Position numbers and translations under genes: made by a program. From Dromiciops gliroides (Eukaryota; Chordata; Mammalia; Microbiotheria; Microbiotheriidae): 64,000 nucleotides of DNA. Where the stretch lies: contig NC_057861.1 of assembly GCF_019393635.1 (NCBI RefSeq), forward strand, positions 664,016,232 through 664,080,231, given 5' to 3'. This document shows positions 47,470 to 57,685 of this stretch, piece after piece. The notes under the pieces were generated by a model. The model worked only from the letters and a program-made list of their open reading frames with translations. It had not been told where the DNA came from and did no database searches. How positions within the stretch are numbered: the stretch's first letter is position 1; the number at the start of each line of letters is the position of its first letter.

Positions 47470-47855
47470 CCTCATTACTATTCCACAAACAAGATAATAA
47501 CTTTCTTTGCAACAGGAATTTTCCTAGGCTATCCCCAATGCCTAAAATGATCTCCCTTTTCAACTCTATCTAGTAGTTTCCCTGGCTTTCTTTAAGTCCC
47601 CAACTAAAATCCTAATTTCTATAGGAAGCGTTTTTCAACCTCACTTAATTCTTGTGCCTTCCCTTTGTTAACTATTTCCTATTTATTCTATAGATAGTAA
47701 ATTTATATTTATTTGTTTGATATTTCTTCTCCATTAGATTGTGATCTTTTTAAGGGCAAGCACTGTCTTTTGCCTCTTTTGTTTTTTTGTATCACTGGCA
47801 CTTGGCACATGGCACATAGTAGGTACTTAATGAATGTTTACTGATTGATTGATGT
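47470..47855 (+). repeat. L2 LINE 3' end
   Basis: ttagattgtgatctttttaa, gggcaagcactgtcttttgc and ggcacatagtaggtacttaa are the classic order of the L2 3' terminus, ending in a gattgattgat run. Confidence 0.78.
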
Positions 47856-47857
47856 AT

Positions 47858-48265
47858 ATGTACATATGTGTGTACAATGTGGATATATGTATGTGGCTAT
47901 GTGTAAGTAAATGTATATGTGATATATGTAGCAACATGTATTGCATGCGCTATGTGAATATACACATATGCAGTTATAAATATATGTATATATGCATAAA
48001 GATATGCTTATAGGTGTGTATGTATTTGTAGTGATATATGTGATATAAGTAGCAGTATTTGTATATATGGTATATATATAGCAATATATGTGTATATGTA
48101 TATATGTATATATATGTATATATATATACACACATATAGATACACACAAACTTAATCTTCCCTATCAGCAATCAAATCAGTAACATTAAGTGTAGCATCA
48201 TTTATATATATATATACATATGTATACAAATATACATATATATACATATATGTCTGTTTATATGT
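47858..48265. repeat. TG/TA-rich imperfect simple repeat
   Basis: Long degenerate stretch of tatgtg, tatata and tgcatat units. Open frames rich in Tyr, Ile and His here are artefacts. Confidence 0.9.
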
Positions 48266-48319
48266 GATCTATGAGCATATTTGATTGTTTATCCCAGTTT
48301 TTTCTCAGTATCCTAACTG

Positions 48320-48505
48320 TAGTAAGGGTAATTGTTGAGGCAACAGTACAGTGGCAAAAATTAGTGACTACAGGGTCCAAGGTCGTGAATTCAAATCTTG
48401 CTTTTTATTCTACCTGTATAAGCTTGGCCATCTCACCTGTAAATCAAGTTAATTGGAATAGAAGTCCCTAGTTCACTTCCAGCTCTAGATCAATGATCCT
48501 ATTTT
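48320..48505 (+). repeat. CORE-SINE (MIR-like)
   Basis: tcgtgaattcaaatcttgct, tcacctgtaaatcaagttaa and cacttccagctctagatcaa. Confidence 0.68.
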
Positions 48506-48509
48506 AATG

Positions 48510-49065
48510 AAGCACCTCTATTCATAGTCAAGGTCAGTCATAGTCCTAAAGTAAAAATCTAAAAGTCTCTCTAGGATTTGTCAATTCCTTTTGAAGTAAT
48601 GTGAACAACACACATGTTATAATTTATTGGTTTTGCTTTGCATGCTGTCAATAGTCTTCAAGTAAAACAAATTTTACCTGGGGCTAAGGGCAGAAATAGT
48701 TATTCTATATGTCTTCAGAGTATATATATATATATATATATAAGAACATAAAAGTCAAAGTTATTTATTTCTGCTTTTTTGTTTATGGATGCCCTATGCA
48801 AATTCCATAGTTTCTAGGACATCAGGCAGGCACCTATCAGAATGGAAGTCAAGGGTTTTTTGTTTTCTCTTTTATTCTGGCATTCTCCTCTTAGTCTTTT
48901 GTCTCTCATATGTGCACACTACAGATGGTATCCTCCATGTATTAGACTCCTACAGAGGAATGAGGGTAGTAAAGCGGGAAGGGGAAGAATGCTGGTTGGT
49001 AAATATCTTCTATTCCCTCACAGACCATTAGAATTATTTCAGCCTGTGTCTGCATTTCATGATTG
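48510..49065. other. Spacer, nothing recognised
   Basis: A short (TA)n run at 48720-48742. The open frames at 48789-49031 and 48842-49066 overlap in different phases and have no recognised motif. Confidence 0.5.
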
Positions 49066-49079
49066 ATAAATACTCAGAC

Positions 49080-49269
49080 TGGTTTTTGTTTGTTTGTTTT
49101 TATTGTTGGTGGTGGGTTTTGTTTGATTTTTTTTTTTCAAGGCGATGAGGGTTAGGTGACTTGCCCAGGGTCATATAGCTACTAAGTGTCAAATGTCTGA
49201 GGTTGGATTTGAACTCAGGTCCTCCTGAACCCAAGGTCAGTGCTTTATCCACTGTGCTAGCTGCCCCAG
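49080..49269 (-). repeat. Short tRNA-derived SINE, subfamily B
   Basis: Reverse copy with a T/G-rich leader. The duplication tactcagac lies at 49071-49079 and 49270-49278. Confidence 0.92.
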
Positions 49270-49499
49270 TACTCAGACCGTTAATAAATAACTGAAAAAA
49301 TAGTCCATTTTGCCAGCCATGTTTGTCCAACTCCTTAAAGTAGTTTGGATGAGCTAACAGTCTCACTGATATCTAGTTCCCATAGGCAAGCTCCATCCTG
49401 GGAGTGGCACTTTGGAAAAGGAAACATTTGGTTGATGGACTGTAAAGCCTTTAATTCTTTCTGTACAACATTTTTTGGGGAATTGCTGCCTCAGTTATT

Positions 49500-50230
49500 T
49501 CACATGCATGTACAATCAATCCATCAATCTGTCAACAAAGCATTTATTCAATATTTACTACATGCTAGTCACTGTGTTAAGTGCAAGGAATACAAAAAAG
49601 GGGGCAAAAACACAATCCCTGTCCTCAGGAAGATCATATTCCAATGGCGGTAGACTACATGCAAAGAACCATGTAATCTCAAATAAAAGGCACTATGGGC
49701 GATAGGGACTGAAAAGACCTATTGCAGAAGGTTAGGCTTAAGGTAAGTAAATCCAGGGAAGTCAGGAGGTGGAGGTGATGTGGGGGGAGCGGGGAAGAGA
49801 CAGAGAGACAAACAGAGACAAACACACAGAGAGACACTGAGAGACAGACAGACAGAGACAGAGAGTTTGATGATAAACTATAGAGTGTGAAAAACAAGAA
49901 GGCCAAAATTCCTGGATTGTAGGGTATGTGGTGAGGAGTTAATTGTAATATTTGATAGGTAAAGAGAGGCCAGGTTGTGAAGGGATTTAAAAGCCAAAGA
50001 GAGGATTTTACATTTAATTCTTGTGGTAATAGGAGGACACTGAAATTCACTGAGTAAAGAGGTGATATGGATGACAGATGGACTAGAGGATTTAGGCAGA
50101 GTCCAACCAAAAGGTTACAGAAACAGGCCTGGTGTGAGTAAAGAGGGGGTGTACCAGGGAGCTACCTATGTCAAAGGAAAGAAGGGAGTTTATACAAGAG
50201 ATGTTATGAAAGTAGAATTTACAAGACCTA
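49500..50230 (+). repeat. Old dispersed repeat, family not assigned
   Basis: gcatttattcaatatttact, gtcactgtgttaagtgcaag and acaatccctgtcctcaggaa are followed by gaggccaggttgtgaaggga and aataggaggacactgaaatt. A GA/AGAC-rich patch at 49795-49865 interrupts it. Same family as 53240-54260. Confidence 0.6.
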
Positions 50231-50266
50231 CACATATGCACAAGATATGCACAGGGCAAGAATCTT

Positions 50267-50428
50267 ATTTATTTATTCATTCATTTATTTATTTAGCAGG
50301 GGCAAGGAGGGTTAAGTGACTTGCCCAGGGTCACACAGCTAAGTGTTAAGTGTCTGAGGCTAGATGTGAACTCAGGTCCTCCTGAATCCAGGGCCAGTGA
50401 TTTATCCACTGTACCACCTAGCAGCCCC
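50267..50428 (-). repeat. Short tRNA-derived SINE, subfamily B
   Basis: Reverse copy with an ATTT-rich leader. An imperfect 15-bp duplication, cagggcaagaatctt (50252-50266) and cagggtaagattttt (50429-50443). Confidence 0.9.
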
Positions 50429-50499
50429 CAGGGTAAGATTTTTAATTGATCTTTAGCATTTTGAAATTTTTAATACTTCAGATAAAAACTTGGACAAAG

Positions 50500-50705
50500 A
50501 AGCAAATGGTTATGGTGGAAATATTGAACTTTGTATTCTAGAAAATGCAATGCAAGTCCAATTTCTGTCTCTGTAATATGTAATTTGCGTGGTCTTGAAC
50601 AAGCTAATTCAGTTCTCTGGGAGTTAACTTCCTCATCTACAAAATGATAGAATTGGACAAGATGATTTCCAGATCTTACCTTCTAGGAGATTATATATTG
50701 ACCTT
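50500..50705 (+). repeat. CORE-SINE (MIR-like)
   Basis: cagttctctgggagttaact, cctcatctacaaaatgatag and aattggacaagatgatttcc. Confidence 0.7.
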
Positions 50706-51420
50706 TGTTTACTTAACCTTGCCTTCATAAACAGTAGAAATTAGTAGTGTAAACAAGAATCCAGGGAGAAAAAATTAAATAATTTAACCACTATTAATAA
50801 GTGCCCTTGAGCATTTAAAAAGCATTAACTTACATGACAAGCAAGTAATAAATCAATTCCAAGTCAACTATAGCTATTCATTAAAACAAACCCCACTCAG
50901 ACCAATGTCTGAATGAACCAATCAATGATCTTCATTAACGTAATTGGAGTCCCAGTACTGATTTACTGAAGTCAACAAGTATTTACTGAGTACCCACTAT
51001 GTGCAAGTCTTATGTGTAAATTCTTTATTGATAGGAATGCTAGGGGCCTAAAGGGAAAGGCTTAATTCTTTTAAGTGGAAAAAAAAAAAGGTTTCTAATT
51101 CAGATTTTTCTCCAATCAAAACTAATCTTCCAACTAATTAGTTTAGAGTAATAAGACCTGATAAGAGTTGTTATTTCTAGATGCTGAGACATATGCTGCT
51201 TTAAACACAAAAGACACTAAAAATATACATTTTCCCTGTTTGTTTTTCAAAATGTTTTAAAATTTCAAGTCTGAAATTGAGATGTCAATAGCTTAAAACT
51301 ATTTTAAAGCTAACTCTATGTTATGTTGTTTAAAGAGAAGCAAAGTTTTCAGAATAAAAAAAGATGATATCTCATTGTCTTCTGCCCTGGTGAGATCATA
51401 GGCACAACATTGTGTTCACT
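50706..51420. other. Spacer with one old repeat fragment
   Basis: Near 50965-51012, caacaagtatttactgagta and cccactatgtgcaag resemble the start of the unassigned old repeat. Nothing else was recognised. Confidence 0.5.
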
Positions 51421-51429
51421 TCTGGGTAC

Positions 51430-51535
51430 CATGTTTGTTTGTTTGTTTTTTTAATGTTTTTTTAGCATGCATGGTTCAGTTTATTCAGTTTTTTTTAAAA
51501 AAAAACAAAAAAAAAACCCCAAAAAACAAAACATC
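51430..51535 (-). pseudogene. 3' UTR and polyA end of the RPS2 retrocopy
   Basis: On the minus strand the stop is followed by G/T-rich and A-rich sequence, an AATAAA signal (plus-strand tttatt at 51480-51485) and an A-rich end (T-rich 51433-51464). A possible target duplication, gggtac, lies at 51424-51429 and 52583-52588, beyond the SINE on the 5' side; this is tentative. Confidence 0.6.
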
Positions 51536-52406
51536 TTATGTGGTTGTCACAGCAGCTGCCTGGGTCCTCTGGACAGACACCAGAGTGTGAGTCTTCATAA
51601 GATGGTCAGTGAATTCCTGATAGGGAGACTTAGTAAACACAGTCTCCTTCCACAGGTCTGGGGTTAGGTAACTGTATGTTTTGGGGATGGCATTGAAGGT
51701 AGCTTTAGCAAAGTTGCCCAGAGTGGTAGCACAACCCCTTGCAGAAGTCATCAATTCCAGACATCATCAGGAGCTACTTAGGGACAGGAGCTGTGACAAT
51801 GCCAGTACCTCAAGGGGTAGGGATCAGGCACACCAAAACAGATCCACAGTGCCCAGTGACCTTGCAGGGTACTGTGTGAGGCTTGCCAATCTTATTCCCC
51901 CAGTAGCCAGGTCTCACAGGGACGATGGACAGCTTGGCCAGAATGATAGCACCACGATTAGCTGTGGCTACTTCCTTGGAGCACTTGACACCCAAGTCAA
52001 CACGGCCATTGTAGTCTCCAATTGCCACAAAAGCCTTGAACCTGGTACGTTGTCCAGCTCTAGTTTGTTTCTGAACAGGCATGATCTTCAGAACCTCATC
52101 CTTCAATGAAGACCCCAGGAAGAAATCTATGATCTCAGATTCCTTAATAGGAAGGGAGAAAAGATAGATCTCTTCCAAAGACTTGATGTCCATGTCCTTG
52201 ATGAGGCAGCCCAGCTTAGTGACAGGAACCAACTCCTTATCCTCAGCCTTTCCTCCTTGGGCTCCGCAGTCTCGGCCCGGTTGAACCGCGGCCCAGACCT
52301 TGACCTCGGCCCCCACTGCTGAAGCCACCACAAAGCTCCCTAGGCCTTCAACTCCAGGGTCCCTGGGGCCTCCATCTCCTCCTGCAGCACCTGTGTCATC
52401 TGCCAT
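51536..52406 (-). pseudogene. RPS2: Processed pseudogene of ribosomal protein S2 (uS5)
   Basis: The parent gene encodes uS5 of the small ribosomal subunit. Start ATG is at 52404-52406 and stop TAA at 51536-51538. The N-terminus (MADD) and the core are clear: GGKAEDKE, then [41 protein letters not shown] reduced here to its recognisable core, and KLSIVPVR. The C-terminus is also clear ([19 protein letters not shown], then VSVQRTQA and TTT before the stop). There are no introns. It is dead: the Arg-Gly-rich N-terminal segment is scrambled by frame changes; after LIPTP an Arg codon has become TGA; a Lys codon has become TAG further on; and a small deletion shifts frame near 51740-51755. The length of 871 bp compares with about 880 bp for a normal coding region. 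Confidence 0.95.
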
Positions 52407-52430
52407 TTGGTGTTTGTTAAAAGTAGAAGC

Positions 52431-52574
52431 TGGGGGGGGGGAGGGTGGATAGAGCACCGGCCCTGCAGTCAGGAGTACCTGAGTTCAAATCCAGCCTCAG
52501 ACACTTAACACTTACTAGCTGTGTGACTCTGGGCAAGTCACTTAACCCTAATTGCCTGACTAAAAAAAAAAAAT
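52431..52574 (+). repeat. Short SINE, subfamily A, beside the RPS2 retrocopy
   Basis: The first bases of the head are replaced by a G-run; from ggtggatagagcaccgg onward it is complete. The duplication gtagaagc lies at 52423-52430 and 52575-52582. Confidence 0.9.
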
Positions 52575-52582
52575 GTAGAAGC

Positions 52583-52940
52583 GGGTACTGTGTTTTAAAG
52601 GATGTTGAATGTCCATTAAAGGTCTACCATATCACATGAGGTGAGGTGAAGAGATGTGAGTATATTTATTCCAAGAGAAGAGAAGATGTATAAGAGAAGA
52701 TAAGTATGTGTTGGAAGAGTATGAGGGTGAGAGAAGAGGGAGAGTGTGACATAGAATTATTTTTAGATAAAAATAATGTAAACACTATGACATGGAAGAT
52801 GGATTAGTCTTATTTTTAACTCTAGAAAACAAAACTAAGACCAAGGAATAAGTATTAAGGGGCATCTGACTTCATCTCAATATCAGAATTTGCTAACAAA
52901 TTGGAAATGTCCAAAAAGGAGAATGAGCTGCTATAGAAGT
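52583..52940. other. Spacer, nothing recognised
   Basis: A purine-rich patch near 52660-52745; no recognisable element. Confidence 0.5.
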
Positions 52941-52945
52941 TGGTG

Positions 52946-53070
52946 CTCCTCTCCTCTCCTCTCCTCTCCTCTCCTCTCCTCTCCTCTCCTCTCCTCTCCT
53001 CTCCTCTCCTCTCCTCTCCTCTCCTCTCCTCTCCTCTCCTCTCCTCTCCTCTCCTCTCCTCTCCTCTCCT
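52946..53070. repeat. Perfect (CTCCT)25 pentanucleotide tract
   Basis: 125 bp without interruption by direct reading, followed by ctttc-type units to 53095 that run into the SINE. The glutamate-rich and serine/leucine-rich frames over it are artefacts. Confidence 0.97.
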
Positions 53071-53092
53071 CCTTTCCTTTCCTTTCCTTTCC

Positions 53093-53233
53093 TTTTGGTG
53101 GGGCAATGAGAATTAAGTGGCTTGCCCAGGGTCACACAGTTAATAAGTGTCAAGTGTCTGAGGCCAGATTTGAACTCAGGTCCTCCTGAATCCAGGGCCA
53201 GTGCTTTATCCACTGTACCACCTAACTGCCCCC
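53093..53233 (-). repeat. Short tRNA-derived SINE, subfamily B
   Basis: Reverse copy (ggtggggcaatgagaattaa to actgtaccacctaactgc). Its tail side is directly joined to the pentanucleotide tract, which probably grew from the tail. Confidence 0.9.
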
Positions 53234-53239
53234 TAGTGC

Positions 53240-54260
53240 TTTTGGTTTTCAATTAAATTCAACAAACATGTATTAATCAGACAACAAGCATTAATTAAGT
53301 GATAATTATGAGCCAGGAATTGTGCTAAATACTGGAGGTGCAAAGAAAGGCAAAAACTAGTTCCTGGTCCCGAGGAATTCACAGTCTAATGGTGGAGCCT
53401 AATGTACTATGCACGAGACATCATTGTAAGCACTAGAAATACAAAGACAAAAATTAAACATTTCCTGCCCTCAATTAACTTGCATTTTATTGGAGGGATA
53501 TAATATGTACACAAATAAACATAATTCTAGATAACATGAGGAAGAAGAGATCACTACAAGAAAAACTTCATATAAGAAATGGTGCTAGGCCTGAGGCTTA
53601 AGGGAAATAGAGATTTTCTACAGATGAAGAAAGTCTATTTCAGATTTCTGTGTGAATATATCAGGATAGAGGATATAATGTGGAGTTTGGAGAATAGCTA
53701 GTAATCTAATTTGACTGGAAATTGGAATTCAGAATGGGAAAGAGTCTCAAAAAGGGGAAGAAAAGTATGCTGGAACCAAATTGTGATGAGCCTTAAAGTC
53801 CAAACTAAAGATTTTGTATTTTATCTTAGAACCAATAAAAAGCAGCTGAAGTTTTTTGAACAATAGAATGACAAGAGCAAACCTGTATCTTCGGAAGATT
53901 GTTTTGACAGCTTTGTGGAAGATATATTGAGAAAGGGGAGACTAGAAGCATGGAAACCAATTAAAAGGCTGCTACAATAGTCTTGGGTGAGAAGGGATCA
54001 GGGCTTGAACTAAGGTCATAGTCCTGTGGCTAGAAAAAAGGAGATAGATGTAAGGCATGCTGCTGTGCTAGAATGGACAATGCAGAACAAATGATGAGGT
54101 ATAGGGGATGGTAAAGAAGGAAGGTTTTAAAATAACTCAGAAATAACAATCTTAGATGACTAGAAGATGAATATTCTTAACTGGTACAGGGGAATTTGAA
54201 AAGGGGACTAATTTGTGAGGGCACGTGAATTCTCTGGAGAGAAGAGGCCAAATTTGATAT
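53240..54260 (+). repeat. Old dispersed repeat, longest copy, family not assigned
   Basis: In order: ccaggaattgtgctaaatac, tcacagtctaatggtgg, gatgagccttaaagtccaaa, aaaagcagctgaagtttttt, gaagattgttttgacagctt, aaggctgctacaatagtctt. Related copies are listed at 9536. No reading frame is kept. Confidence 0.65.
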
Positions 54261-54371
54261 TGAGTATTCTTGACTCTGGGTCTAGCACTCTATCCTCTGA
54301 GCAATGAGCTCTCTAGGATGAAAGGAGGTACAGGAAATAGCAGTGTCACAGAAGTTAAGGAGAGAAAAAGA

Positions 54372-54397
54372 GAGAGAGAGATAGAGAGAGAGAGAGA
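54372..54397. repeat. (AG)n microsatellite
   Basis: Short AG run with one interruption. Confidence 0.92.
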
Positions 54398-54475
54398 ATG
54401 AGAATCCAGGAGGATTTTTGAAAAGTCTAGGAAGATATGAACAGAGCAACAACCCTCAGATTAAAACATTATTGG

Positions 54476-55016
54476 TGTGGGGACCAATTTTTAATTGGGG
54501 AGTGTTAGCTAAGCGGCTTGCCGCAATATTGGGGCAGGGAAGGAGACCAGTAGCCTCCCTCAAAACAGAACAGGATTTATTTTAACAAGAACAAATTAAA
54601 AAAAAAAAAACAACACAAACTGGATCAGTAAGATCAAGGGAAAGGAAGTAAAATGGGGAAAGGGAAATTATACAACCTGAAAAGATACCACCACCCAGGA
54701 ATCAGTTGAGAACACGCAGCAGAACTCCTGTCATTCCAGCGTCCAGCTAGAATGCCCAATTCTCCTCCCCCGATCCCAGAAAAACCCCACACAGCCCCAG
54801 TCAATGGGATGGCTGCTCTGACAGTCACAGGACTGCCCTCACTAGGCTTCCAATTATAATTTTGCCAGGCCAATATAGGCATTGGCGAGTGATGATGGTG
54901 CAAGGTGCCAGTGCCATGGCAACGGCTACAACCAGTGGGTGGAGCAACGTGTGGTTTGTGGAGCCCCAGGCCAGTGCTCGCAGAGGCATAAAACCTTCAA
55001 ATAACAATTCTTTACA
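54476..55016 (-). mobile_element. Solo ERV LTR (fossil), 541 bp, 4-bp target duplication
   Basis: On the plus strand it reads TG...CA with ttgg at 54472-54475 and 55017-55020. The first 60 bases resemble those of 62369-63069 (ttgccgcaatattggggcag against tcgctgtaatattggggttc). A minus-strand polyA signal at 54576-54581 gives the orientation. A 4-bp duplication fits class I (gamma-like) elements. No internal region remains, so it is a broken solo LTR. Confidence 0.82.
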
Positions 55017-55084
55017 TTGGTAACCTTAAGGGAAATGTTTGAAGAAGTAGCTTGATGGGCTAGCAAGGTCAAATAAAGCTTTTG

Positions 55085-55615
55085 TGGTTTTTAAAAATGT
55101 TTTTTTATATACTTTTTTCATATTGCTTACATTTTGCCCTGTATCTTCCTTCCTTCATCCTCTTCAAGAGCCATCCTCTATAACATTTTTTTAAAGGAAA
55201 AAGAGGGGAAAGTCAGCAAAATCAATCAATCCATCAGAAAACATCTGATGTTATGTGTAATGTTTCACATCCATGCACCCCACTTTTAAAGTCATGGGAG
55301 AGAGGTGTCTTCTCATATCCTCTTTACAGCCAAGCTTGATGTTTATAACTTAACCATGTCAGTTTAAATTGCTTTGTGATTGTCATTCTTTCCATTTATA
55401 TTGTTAAAGTCATTCTGTATATTATTTCCCTGGCTCAATTTATTTCATTTTGTATCAGTTTATAATTTTATTTGCATGTTTCTTTGAATTCATCATGTTT
55501 CTAATTTCTTATAACATAAATATTCTAGCACATACATGTTCCATAATTTCTTAAGCCATATGTCAATTAATGGACATCTATTAAATGAAGTTTTTGTGTG
55601 TTGGTATGTTCATTT
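55085..55615 (-). mobile_element. Old L1-type 3' end
   Basis: ctcttcaagagccatcctct, atgcaccccacttttaaagt, ttttatttgcatgtttcttt, ccataatttcttaagccata and aatggacatctattaaatg are the reverse of an old L1-type 3' end, whose usual phrase is an A/T-rich block followed by a matching address of the target. Diverged. Confidence 0.65.
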
Positions 55616-55914
55616 GATCATTTTGTTTCATTATAATAATAGATGAGAATTGAGAATGTAGGCAGCTGGGAAATTAACTTGTAAGGAGAGATTAAGGTGG
55701 GGTGCAGGAACAGGGCAAGATTTCAGAAGAGAAGGATGTTTAAGAACCAGGTATTAATACAGGGGTAATCCCTGGCTAGGACAAAGACCATGTCTTCCTT
55801 AAAAATTATACTAAAATATAAGATGGGTAAATACTGTCAAATTTTATTTCTGTCCTCCTATGCAAAAAAAAAAAAAAGCAAATCATAGAACTTCTAGGGA
55901 AAAAAAAAAACAAA
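55616..55914. other. Spacer, nothing recognised
   Basis: Two A-runs near 55864-55877 and 55901-55919. No recognisable element. Confidence 0.5.
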
Positions 55915-56510
55915 AAACATAGTACCAGTTTATTCGTCCCAAGAACAAGCAGGCACAAATCATGCAGAAACGCCACCAAAGAAGGAGCTTGAAGACTGTC
56001 TTTCTGAGAGTATATGTTTTCTTTGCTCACTGGTTACAGGGTGTTATCACTTTCATTAGTATGATACAAATCAACCTAAAAGCAAATACTATAACAAGAA
56101 TGGACATAATGCAAATAGGTTTAACAATTTCAGTTATAACAAGAATGTAGGAAATAATGATCAGTTTGATGGTTCTACTTAAAGCAAATACTCCGATAAG
56201 ATTATGTGATTCAAAAAAGGAGTTTGTCAAGGACAAGGATGCCTAGTTTTATAAGGATGGGCACTTACTATCGTAAGGAACGAAATCAGCAGATAGGGAC
56301 TTATCTGCTCGCTATCTGGGTTCAGTTTGGAGTTCAGTTGGAGGGCATTTTGCTCTTTTTAATCCAGAATCTCATAAAATCCTTTTGGATAATAAGGCAG
56401 CTCCATCAAATCCAGGTGGCTTATATATTAACAATACCAAGAAGAAATGTGAGGTATGGAGTAGAAATGTGGGGGAATTCATGATGTTTCAGCTTAATTT
56501 TCTTGGTAAA
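55915..56510 (+). other. Unidentified coding-like patch
   Basis: Several open stretches on the plus strand have a protein-like composition: one near 55923-56040 (NHAETPPKKELEDCLSE), an Asn/Tyr-rich one near 56060-56180, and one near 56303-56510 (GGHFALFNPESHKILLDN). They lie in different phases and I recognise none of them. It could be an old processed pseudogene, part of an unrecognised retroelement, or chance. No splice signals or start were supported. Confidence 0.35.
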
Positions 56511-56719
56511 ATAGGTGAGATTCTCTGCTATAGGAGATGAGATTGGAAATTAAATTGAGGAAGTTGATGATAACCCAAAAAATTGAAAAAGTCTTTGAAA
56601 AAAATAAAGAATAGAAATTCAACCAAGATAATATTATCATGATTTCCCCATAATTAGTGGTTTTCAAATAAAGACTGAATCCTCAGTTATTGAACATGTG
56701 TGAATGGGTATTCATCCTT

Positions 56720-56790
56720 TATTGGGAATTGGATTATATAACCTCTAAGGTAATTTCTGACTCTGAAATGTTAAACCTCTCCAAACTTGT
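56720..56790 (+). repeat. CORE-SINE 3' end fragment
   Basis: aattggattatataacctct and aaggtaatttctgactctga match the MIR 3' end. Confidence 0.5.
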
Positions 56791-56849
56791 TTTTCTTTAG
56801 CTTCATTCAAAACAAACTTGGATATATATTATTCCTGTTATATAACTTA

Positions 56850-57515
56850 CCTTGATTATTCAGAGTTTTACATTTTTGAGCTCTTCTATGGCTTGAGACC
56901 CATTCATATTTTTCTTGGAAGCTTTGGATGTAGGAGCCCCCATGTTCTTATCCTCTTCTGAGAGTATACCTCGATCTTCCTTGTCACCAAAAAAGCTTTC
57001 TATGCTCTGCACCTTTTTCTGCCTGTTCAACTTGCCAGTCTATTTCTTGATTTTAACTCCTTTTTAAAGTGGGGCACTGCCTTCAGGGTGCACTATCCCA
57101 AGCTTCAGGGGGTCCCAGGTGGTAAGATTTAAGTAGAGGCACATTCTTAGCTCACCTGGCCTGTGTTCTGGTCTGTAATAACCTCAGGCTGCTTGCTCTT
57201 TAACCCGGAAACAAATCTGGTTCACTTTGGTTACAAACACAGGAGTTCCTGTGCTCCTTCCCCACCTGAGACTGCCACCCAAGACTGTCCTGTATATGAT
57301 ACTGGGAAAAATGTCAGAGTTCCACCTCAGTGCTATCAGAGACCCTCCAACCAGACTGTGAGCTGAGTTAGCTGCAGCTGAAATTGATTCAGAGGCTCTG
57401 GAAGTCTTTTTCTCTGGTGTGGCTTGACTGGGGCTGGATCTGTGTCAATGTGGCAGTGGGGTTGGGCTCCCATCCCACCACGGTGCAGCAGAGCCCTCGT
57501 GCTGAACTTCTAAGC
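56850..57515 (-). mobile_element. L1/HAL1-like 5' region
   Basis: tcgatcttccttgtcacca and tgaccttttta-type sequence (taactcctttttaaagtggg) are followed by cccaagcttcagggggtccc and ctggtctgtaataacctcag. By recollection this is the reversed ORF1 start and 5' region of a marsupial L1-like element. A search is needed to confirm the family. Confidence 0.5.
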
Positions 57516-57524
57516 TCTTCTCTA

Positions 57525-57685
57525 GCTCATTTTACAGATGAGGAAATTTAGGCAAACAGGGTTAAGTGACTTACCCAAGATTACACAGCTATTAAGTGTC
57601 AGAGGCAAGGTTTAAACTCAAGAAGATTCCGCTTCCTGACTCAAGGACTGACACTAAATCCACTGTGCCATCTAGCTGCCCCCAA
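57525..57685 (-). repeat. tRNA-derived SINE, older form
   Basis: ttttacagatgaggaaattt and ggcaaacagggttaagtgac run to ccactgtgccatctagctgc. The stretch before the core is MAR1-like. Confidence 0.8.

Noticed and set aside
48789-49066. Two overlapping frames with hydrophobic N-terminal parts.
   Set aside because: Different phases over the same bases, no recognised motif, no splice or promoter context.
52855-53252. Long glutamate/arginine-rich and serine/leucine-rich open frames.
   Set aside because: They are translations of the (CTCCT)n tract and the adjoining SINE.
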